A DNA stretch of 64,000 bases, taken from assembly GCA_049194865.1 (NCBI GenBank), contig JBLZWL010000116.1, positions 1-64,000 of the forward strand. Reading direction: 5' to 3'. The notes beneath the pieces were generated by a model that did no database searches, was not told where the DNA came from, and saw nothing but the letters and a program-made list of their open reading frames with translations. Below are positions 58,589-64,000 of the stretch, in pieces. The stretch's first letter is position 1; every line of letters begins with the position of its first letter. The translations under genes and the position numbers were made by a program. Source of the stretch: Myxococcus terminator_A (GTDB lineage Bacteria > Myxococcota > Myxococcia > Myxococcales > Myxococcaceae).

Positions 58589-61500
58589 ATGCTCCGGGGC
58601 ATCCTCCACTTCGAGTGGCGCTACCAGACGCGCCAGGCCGTCTTCTTCGCCGCGTCCGCGTTCTTCCTCGGGCTGGGCGTCCTGTTCGTCTCCACCGGCT
58701 ACGGCGGTGATGGCCTCCACGTGAACTCGCCGTACAGCGTGGCGCAGTCGCTGGGCCTGTTGTCGCTCACGTCGCTCTTCGTGCTGGGCATCTTCTGCGC
58801 GAACACCGTGCAGCGCGACGCCGAGCACCGGATGACGGAGCTGCTCTACACCACGTCCGTCACGCAGCGGGACTACCTGCTCGGCCGCTTCCTGGGGGCG
58901 CTCCTGGCGACGCTCGCGGTGTTCGCCGTGGCGGCGCTGGCGCTGATGGTGTCGCCGTTCCTGGTGGCGGTGGCGCCCGAGCGGCTGGGGCCCTTGAGTG
59001 TCGCGAGCTACCTGTGGGCGATGCTGGTGCTCGTGGTGCCCAACGTCGTGTTCGCCGCGTCGCTGCTGTTCGCCATCTCCGCGCTGTCGCGCAGCACGCT
59101 GGCCAGCTACGTCGGCGGCATCCTCGTGTATGCGCTCTACATCGTCGGCGCCATGTGGGCGGACTCGCCGCTGATGGCGGGCGCGACGCCGCAGACGCCG
59201 GAGGCCCTGGCGCGCGCGGCGCTGTTGGACCCCTTCGGCCTGTCCGCCTTCTTCGAGCAGACGCGCTACTGGACGGAAGCCGAGCGCAACACGCGGCTGC
59301 TCTCGCTTACGGGCAACCTGCTCTGGAACCGGCTCCTGTGGCTCGGCGTCGCCGCGTGCGTGCTGGCGGTGGTCCACTGGCGCTTCTCCTTCCGGAGCGC
59401 GGCGGTGAAGCCCCGACGCGACGAGCGCTCCCCGGAGCCCGTGTCCACGGCGGCTGGCGCGTACCGGCCCGTCGAGGTCGAGGCGTCAGCGGGTGGCTCG
59501 ACGTGGGCGGTGCTGGGCTCCGCGACGCGGCTGGAGCTGCGGCACCTCTTGCGGAGCTGGCCCTTCCTGGCGTTGCTGGCGCTGTGGCTGTTCATGGTCG
59601 GCATGGAAATCGTGACGGGGGCGGGGCGGGGCGAGTACGGCACGCGCCGCATCCCGACGACGGGCCGGGTGCTGGAGAGCATCTGGACGCCGCTGACCCA
59701 GCTCGGCACCCTGGTGCTCATCTACTTCGGCGCGGAGCTGGCGTGGCGGGAGCGCATGGCGCGCTTCGACGCGCTCCTCGACGCCACGCCTGTCTCCAGC
59801 GTCGTCTTCGTCGTGTCCAAGCTCGCGGCGCTGGTGGCGCTGGTGGGCATCTTGACTGGGGCGCCCATGGTGCTGGGCGTGCTCTTCCAATGCGCGCGCG
59901 GCCACCAGCTCCTGGAGCCGGGGCTCTACCTGTCGCTGTTCTACTTCGCGGGCCTGCCGCTGGTGCTGTTCGCGGTGGCGGTGTTGTTCATCCAGACGGT
60001 GAGCCCGCATCGGTATGTGGGCATGGTGCTGTGCCTGCTGCTGGCCATCGTCGCGAGCCAGGGCGCGGGCTGGGGGCTGGAGCATCCGCTGACGCGCTTC
60101 GGCGCGGCGCCGGAGATGTCCCACTCGGACCTGAATGGCCATGGGCCGATGGCCGCGTCCTTCACCGCCTTCATGGTGTACTGGAGCGCCTTCGCCAGCC
60201 TGCTGGCCCTTCTCACGTGGGGCCTGTGGCGGCGCGGACTGGAGCCCCGGCTGGTGACTCGGCTCCAGGCGCTGCCGTCGCGGTGGGGGCGCGGGGGGCT
60301 GGCCGTCGCGGTGGCCTGTGGCGCGGTGCTGGTGGTCATGGGCGGGCTCATCCTCCACGACACCTACGGCCTGAATGGCTACGAGTCCCGCGACACCTTC
60401 TCCGCGTGGCAGGCTGACTACGAGCGCGCGTACAAAGTCCACGAGGCGCTTCCGCTCCCCAGCATCATCGCCGTGAAGTCCGCGGTGGACCTGTTCCCGG
60501 AGGAGGGGCGCTACCGCGTCACCGGGACGTACCGGCTGGAGAACCGGACGTTGTCGCCCATCGACACGCTGTGGGTCGCCGTGCCGAGGAGCGCGCGGCC
60601 CGTGTCGCTGGCGCTGCGCGGCGCGGAGCAGGTGGCCCATGACGAGCGCTTCGGCATGTACCGCTTCAAGCTGGGGACGCCGCTGCTTCCGGGCGACGTG
60701 TCGGAGCTGTCCTTCGATGTCACGCGCGAGGAGCGGGGCGTGAAGGCGGGGGACTTCGAGCTGTCGCTGGTGGAGAACGGCTCCTTCATCCGGCAGACGG
60801 AGGCGTTCCCCACGCTGGGCTACCGACGGACGTACGAGATGGGCAACCCGGCGCGGCGGAGGGAGTTCGGCCTGCCGGAGACTCCGAGGATTCCTCCGCT
60901 GGACGAGAGCGGCGCCCCTCCCGCGCCGTCGCCCCAGCTGTGGCACACCCTGGACGTCACGGTGTCCACGATGGAAGACCAGACGGCGATTGCGCCGGGG
61001 ACGCTGCGCAAGGAGTGGCGCGAGGGAGGACGGCGCTACTTCCACTATGTAGTGGACCGGCCGATGACGCCGATGTTCGCCATCGTCTCCGCGCGCTATG
61101 CCGTGGAGAAGACGCGGCACCAGGGCGTCGACGTGGAGGTGTATTACCACCCCGCGCACCCCTACAACGTGAAGGCCATCCTGACGGCGATGACGCGCTC
61201 GCTCGACGACTTCGGCGCGCGCTTCCATCGCTATCCGGACACGCAGCTGCGCGTCGTGGAGATTCCCTCGTACTGGGGCTTCGGCGCGCTGGCGATGAGC
61301 CAGGTCATCTACTTCGTGGAGGACCGGGGCTTCCTCACCGACATGAAGGGGACGGACGCGGTGGACCTGGTGACGCGGCGCACGGCGCACGAGGTGGCGC
61401 ACCAGTGGTGGGGCCACATGCTGGACCCGGCCACCGTGGAAGGCGCGACGATGCTGGTGGAGTCGCTGACCAAGTACTCCGAGCAGCGGGTGCTGGCGGG

Positions 61501-62188
61501 GCTGCACGGAGAGCGCTCGCTCTTGCCCGTGTTGGCGTTCGACCGGGACCGCTACCTCGTGGGGCGCGCGGAGGAGCTGGAGCGGGAGCCACCGCTCTAC
61601 AAGGGCGCGGGCCAGTCGTACCTCTACTACGGCAAGGGCGCGCTGGTGATGAACGCGCTGCGGGACTTGCTGGGCGAGGCGAAGCTGGACGCGGCGCTTC
61701 GCCACCTGCTGCACGCGCAGTCGCGTGAGAACTCGCTGACGACGTTGGACCTGCTGGACGCGCTGCACGCGGAGGCGTCCGCCGAGCAGGAGGTCCTCGT
61801 CGACCAGTGGCTCAAGGAAGTCGTCTTGTATGACCTGAAGGTGGAGTCCGCCACGGTGGAGGCACAGGCGGATGGACGCTTCCGGGTGACGGCCCGGGTG
61901 GCGACGTCCAAGCAGTCGCGCCGTGGGAGCGAGGACGTTCCCCTGCCCATGGACGAAGCCCTGGACGTCGCCGTCTACGCCGAGTCCCCGCGAGATGGCT
62001 CCGAGGAGGACGCCCCGCTGCACGTCGAGCGGCTGCGCTTCCAGGGGATGTCCTCGGAGGTGTCCTTCGTGGTGGACCAGCGCCCGACGTACGTCGGGGT
62101 CGACCCGTTCTTCCTGCGAATCGAACGAGAGCGCGGCGACAACTTCCGCAAGCTGGACGCGCGGCGGGAGGCGTCTGCGTCGCGTTAG
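58589..62188 (+). CDS. ABC-2 permease fused to M1-family aminopeptidase
   Basis: 1199 residues from ATG 58589. The first 590 residues hold about twelve membrane helices in two groups (to about 250, then 310-590). The remaining 600 form an M1 peptidase domain. Zinc site H934-E-V-A-H938 with QWWGH after it; the third ligand is the Glu of TMLVESL, 20 residues after the second His. An active-site GAMxN is replaced by the FGALAMS region. Fused proteins of this kind are known in Bacteroidetes and Proteobacteria but have no proven substrate. It works with the ATPase upstream. The stop overlaps the convergent MBL gene. Confidence 0.9.
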   Translation: MLRGILHFEWRYQTRQAVFFAASAFFLGLGVLFVSTGYGGDGLHVNSPYSVAQSLGLLSLTSLFVLGIFCANTVQRDAEHRMTELLYTTSVTQRDYLLGRFLGALLATLAVFAVAALALMVSPFLVAVAPERLGPLSVASYLWAMLVLVVPNVVFAASLLFAISALSRSTLASYVGGILVYALYIVGAMWADSPLMAGATPQTPEALARAALLDPFGLSAFFEQTRYWTEAERNTRLLSLTGNLLWNRLLWLGVAACVLAVVHWRFSFRSAAVKPRRDERSPEPVSTAAGAYRPVEVEASAGGSTWAVLGSATRLELRHLLRSWPFLALLALWLFMVGMEIVTGAGRGEYGTRRIPTTGRVLESIWTPLTQLGTLVLIYFGAELAWRERMARFDALLDATPVSSVVFVVSKLAALVALVGILTGAPMVLGVLFQCARGHQLLEPGLYLSLFYFAGLPLVLFAVAVLFIQTVSPHRYVGMVLCLLLAIVASQGAGWGLEHPLTRFGAAPEMSHSDLNGHGPMAASFTAFMVYWSAFASLLALLTWGLWRRGLEPRLVTRLQALPSRWGRGGLAVAVACGAVLVVMGGLILHDTYGLNGYESRDTFSAWQADYERAYKVHEALPLPSIIAVKSAVDLFPEEGRYRVTGTYRLENRTLSPIDTLWVAVPRSARPVSLALRGAEQVAHDERFGMYRFKLGTPLLPGDVSELSFDVTREERGVKAGDFELSLVENGSFIRQTEAFPTLGYRRTYEMGNPARRREFGLPETPRIPPLDESGAPPAPSPQLWHTLDVTVSTMEDQTAIAPGTLRKEWREGGRRYFHYVVDRPMTPMFAIVSARYAVEKTRHQGVDVEVYYHPAHPYNVKAILTAMTRSLDDFGARFHRYPDTQLRVVEIPSYWGFGALAMSQVIYFVEDRGFLTDMKGTDAVDLVTRRTAHEVAHQWWGHMLDPATVEGATMLVESLTKYSEQRVLAGLHGERSLLPVLAFDRDRYLVGRAEELEREPPLYKGAGQSYLYYGKGALVMNALRDLLGEAKLDAALRHLLHAQSRENSLTTLDLLDALHAEASAEQEVLVDQWLKEVVLYDLKVESATVEAQADGRFRVTARVATSKQSRRGSEDVPLPMDEALDVAVYAESPRDGSEEDAPLHVERLRFQGMSSEVSFVVDQRPTYVGVDPFFLRIERERGDNFRKLDARREASASR

Positions 62189-62949
62189 TCGAGCACGGTC
62201 CGCTCGCCCGGGGTGAGCCACTTCACCCGGGCGTCCAGGCCCGCCTCGGCGAACACCTGACGCGCCTGCTCGGGCTTCTGCCGGAAGTGGCTCCAGCCGG
62301 AGTAGTGCACGGGGATGATGCGCGGGGCGTTCAGCGCGTTCGCCGCGATGACAGCCTCCTTCGCGTCGAAGGTGTAGCGAAGCGGGCCGGTGAGGGAGAA
62401 GCCCACGCTGCCCAGGTGCAGGAAGGCGGTGTGGATGCGGAACCGCCGGGCCACCTCCGCGACGCCGTCGAACCATACGGTGTCCCCGGAGATGTAGACG
62501 GGGCCGGGAAGCGCGTCTCCCTCCAGCACGAAGCCCACCACGTGGCCGACGATGGGCAGCGAGCCCGGAGGCCCATGTCGCGCGGGCGTCGCGGTGACAC
62601 GCAGGTCTCCGATGCGCGTGGACTCGAAGGGCTTGAGGCCCGTGAGGCTCGGGTGCTGGAGCCTTCGCGCCGCCGCGTGCGTCGTCACCACCTGAGCCGC
62701 ATGCGGGAGCAGCGCCCGGCCCGCGTCATCCAGGTTGTCCGCGTGCTGGTCATGGCTGATGAGCACCGCGTCCAGCTTCCCCAGCTTCTCCACGGGCAGC
62801 GCGGAGGTGTCCAGGCGGCGCGAGCTGGTGCCCCAGCCGAAGTTGTACTTGCGCCCCGGGGCGTCGAACACCGGGTCCGTGAGGATGCGGAGCGGCCCGA
62901 TTTCGAGGAGCAGCGTCGCGGTGCTGATGTGGGTCGCGGCGAAGGGCAT
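62185..62949 (-). CDS. MBL-fold metal-dependent hydrolase, UlaG/NAPE-PLD-like
   Basis: 254 residues. The metallo-beta-lactamase motif SHDQHADNLD (HxxxHxDN) is near residue 66. A further histidine is in PARHGPPG, Asp in YISGDTVWF, and the last His in IIPVHYSGWSHF. The fold is that of the UlaG/N-acyl-phosphatidylethanolamine phospholipase D-like group, hydrolysing phosphodiesters or lactones. Its stop interleaves with that of the convergent fusion gene by 4 bp. Confidence 0.88.
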   Translation of the reverse strand: MPFAATHISTATLLLEIGPLRILTDPVFDAPGRKYNFGWGTSSRRLDTSALPVEKLGKLDAVLISHDQHADNLDDAGRALLPHAAQVVTTHAAARRLQHPSLTGLKPFESTRIGDLRVTATPARHGPPGSLPIVGHVVGFVLEGDALPGPVYISGDTVWFDGVAEVARRFRIHTAFLHLGSVGFSLTGPLRYTFDAKEAVIAANALNAPRIIPVHYSGWSHFRQKPEQARQVFAEAGLDARVKWLTPGERTVLD

Positions 62950-63032
62950 GGCCCATGATGCCTGAAACCCGCCTGCGACGACGACCGGAGCGGCGAGGAT
63001 GCCGCTCCGGCCGACGTGACGTCACCTGGAAC

Positions 63033-64000
63033 TCAGGCGACCTTCTTCTCGCGCAGCTCGCGCCGCAGAATCTTGCCGACGTTCGTCTTCGGCAGGTCCG
63101 TGCGGAACTCGATGTGCTTGGGGCGCTTGTAGCCGGTGAGCTGCTCACGGCAGAAGTCCATCAACTGGGCCTCCGTGAGCGACGGGTCCTTCTTCACCAC
63201 GAAGAGCTTCACCACCTCGCCGGAGTGCTCGTCGGGGATGCCCACCGCCGCCACTTCCAGCACGCCGGGGTGCATGGCCACCACACCCTCGACCTCGTTC
63301 GGGTACACGTTGAAGCCGGACACCAGAATCATGTCCTTCTTGCGGTCGACGATTTTGGTGTGGCCGCGCTCGTCCATGATGCCGATGTCGCCGGAGCGGA
63401 AGAAGCCGTCGGCGAACATGACCTTCTCCGTCTCGTCCGGACGGTTCCAGTAGCCGGCCATGACCTGCGGCCCGCGGATACAGATTTCGCCCGACTCGCC
63501 CATCGGAACGTCGTTACCGTCCTCGTCGCGGATGGCGATTTCAGTGCCGGGGACCGGCAGGCCGATGGTGCCCGAGTACTCCGTGGCGATGGGCGTGTTG
63601 CTGGTGGCCACCGGAGACGTCTCCGACAGACCGTAGCCCTCGATGAGCGGCACGCGCGTGGCGGCGAACCACTTGTCCGCCACCGCCTTCTGCACCGCCA
63701 TGCCTCCGCCGTTGGAGACCATCAGCTGGGAGAAGTCGAGCTTGCTGAAGTCCGGGTGGTTGACCAGCGCGTTGTAGAGCGTGTTCACCGCCGGGAGGAT
63801 GTGGAACGGCTGCTCCGACAGCGTCTTGATGAACGCCGGGATGTCGCGCGGGTTGGGGATGAGCACGTTCATCGCGCCCATGCGCATGCCCATCAGGCCG
63901 CACACGGTGAGCGCGAAGATGTGGTACATCGGCAGCGCGCAGATGATGTTCGCCTGCTCGATGTTCCGGCCCTTCATCGCGGGCTGGAGCCACGCCTCCA
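63033..64000 (-). CDS. fadD: Long-chain fatty-acid-CoA ligase (FadD), 5' part off window
   Basis: At least 322 residues; the frame is open to the right edge (EAWLQPA before the internal Met at 63977), so the N-terminal part with the AMP-binding P-loop is missing. The visible part matches FadD closely from memory: ALPMYHIFALT, NPRDIPAFIKTL, EGYGLSETSPV, RSGDIGIMDERG, VDRKKDMILVSGFNVYPNE, and the C-terminal catalytic lysine in TNVGKILRREL. It activates fatty acids to acyl-CoA at the inner membrane for beta-oxidation or lipid synthesis. Confidence 0.95.
   Translation of the reverse strand, partial: EAWLQPAMKGRNIEQANIICALPMYHIFALTVCGLMGMRMGAMNVLIPNPRDIPAFIKTLSEQPFHILPAVNTLYNALVNHPDFSKLDFSQLMVSNGGGMAVQKAVADKWFAATRVPLIEGYGLSETSPVATSNTPIATEYSGTIGLPVPGTEIAIRDEDGNDVPMGESGEICIRGPQVMAGYWNRPDETEKVMFADGFFRSGDIGIMDERGHTKIVDRKKDMILVSGFNVYPNEVEGVVAMHPGVLEVAAVGIPDEHSGEVVKLFVVKKDPSLTEAQLMDFCREQLTGYKRPKHIEFRTDLPKTNVGKILRRELREKKVA

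Noticed and set aside
59486..62476. 996-codon minus-strand open frame
   Set aside because: Antisense to the permease-peptidase fusion; Arg/His/Gln-rich without domains.

Overview
The window is very GC-rich, densely coded DNA with GC-ending codons, lipoproteins, a giant NRPS, twin cold-shock genes and JmjC-type cupins. This points to a myxobacterium of the Myxococcus/Corallococcus/Pyxidicoccus group. That assignment is inferred from composition and gene content, not from a marker gene. No rRNA, tRNA, CRISPR array, transposase or phage gene was found. All calls were read by eye; nothing was searched against a database.

Layout. (1) 1-6350: a three-gene minus-strand operon (DUF559-type nuclease, winged-helix protein, double-P-loop ATPase running off the left edge), divergent from an HNH endonuclease with an N-terminal reader-like domain. 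It looks like an uncatalogued defence island. (2) 6372-9401: a JmjC-like cupin, an SDR epimerase and an acyltransferase. (3) 9503-16775: an ABC-2 exporter pair, then a cassette of two paralogous methyltransferases flanking a capreomycidine-synthase-like PLP enzyme and a fatty acid desaturase. (4) 16966-41862: two FtsX-type permeases and a LolA-like protein converge on an 18.7-kb six-module NRPS, which sits 12 bp behind the gene for an outer-membrane beta-barrel protein. Together these look like a peptide synthetase with its own envelope-spanning export machinery. Modules 2 and 3 are a 3153-bp in-frame duplication whose A-T part is almost identical.

(5) 41974-47326: a 57-residue peptide gene overlaps a Rieske oxygenase gene and is followed by genes for a diheme cytochrome c, a multiheme cytochrome lipoprotein and another lipoprotein. 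(6) 47357-50178: a divergent TldD/PmbA-like pair; this family matures some RiPPs. Regions 5 and 6 are the best candidate for an undescribed peptide-modification system. (7) 50183-56372: a second JmjC-like cupin, pirin, small conserved proteins, an AhpD-like protein, a MocR regulator and a solitary TetR DNA-binding domain. (8) 56723-57602: two near-identical cold-shock genes around a 60-residue highly charged protein, with structured leaders and terminators. (9) 57693-64000: an ABC ATPase with a permease-M1 aminopeptidase fusion, an MBL-fold hydrolase, and a FadD-type acyl-CoA ligase cut by the right edge.
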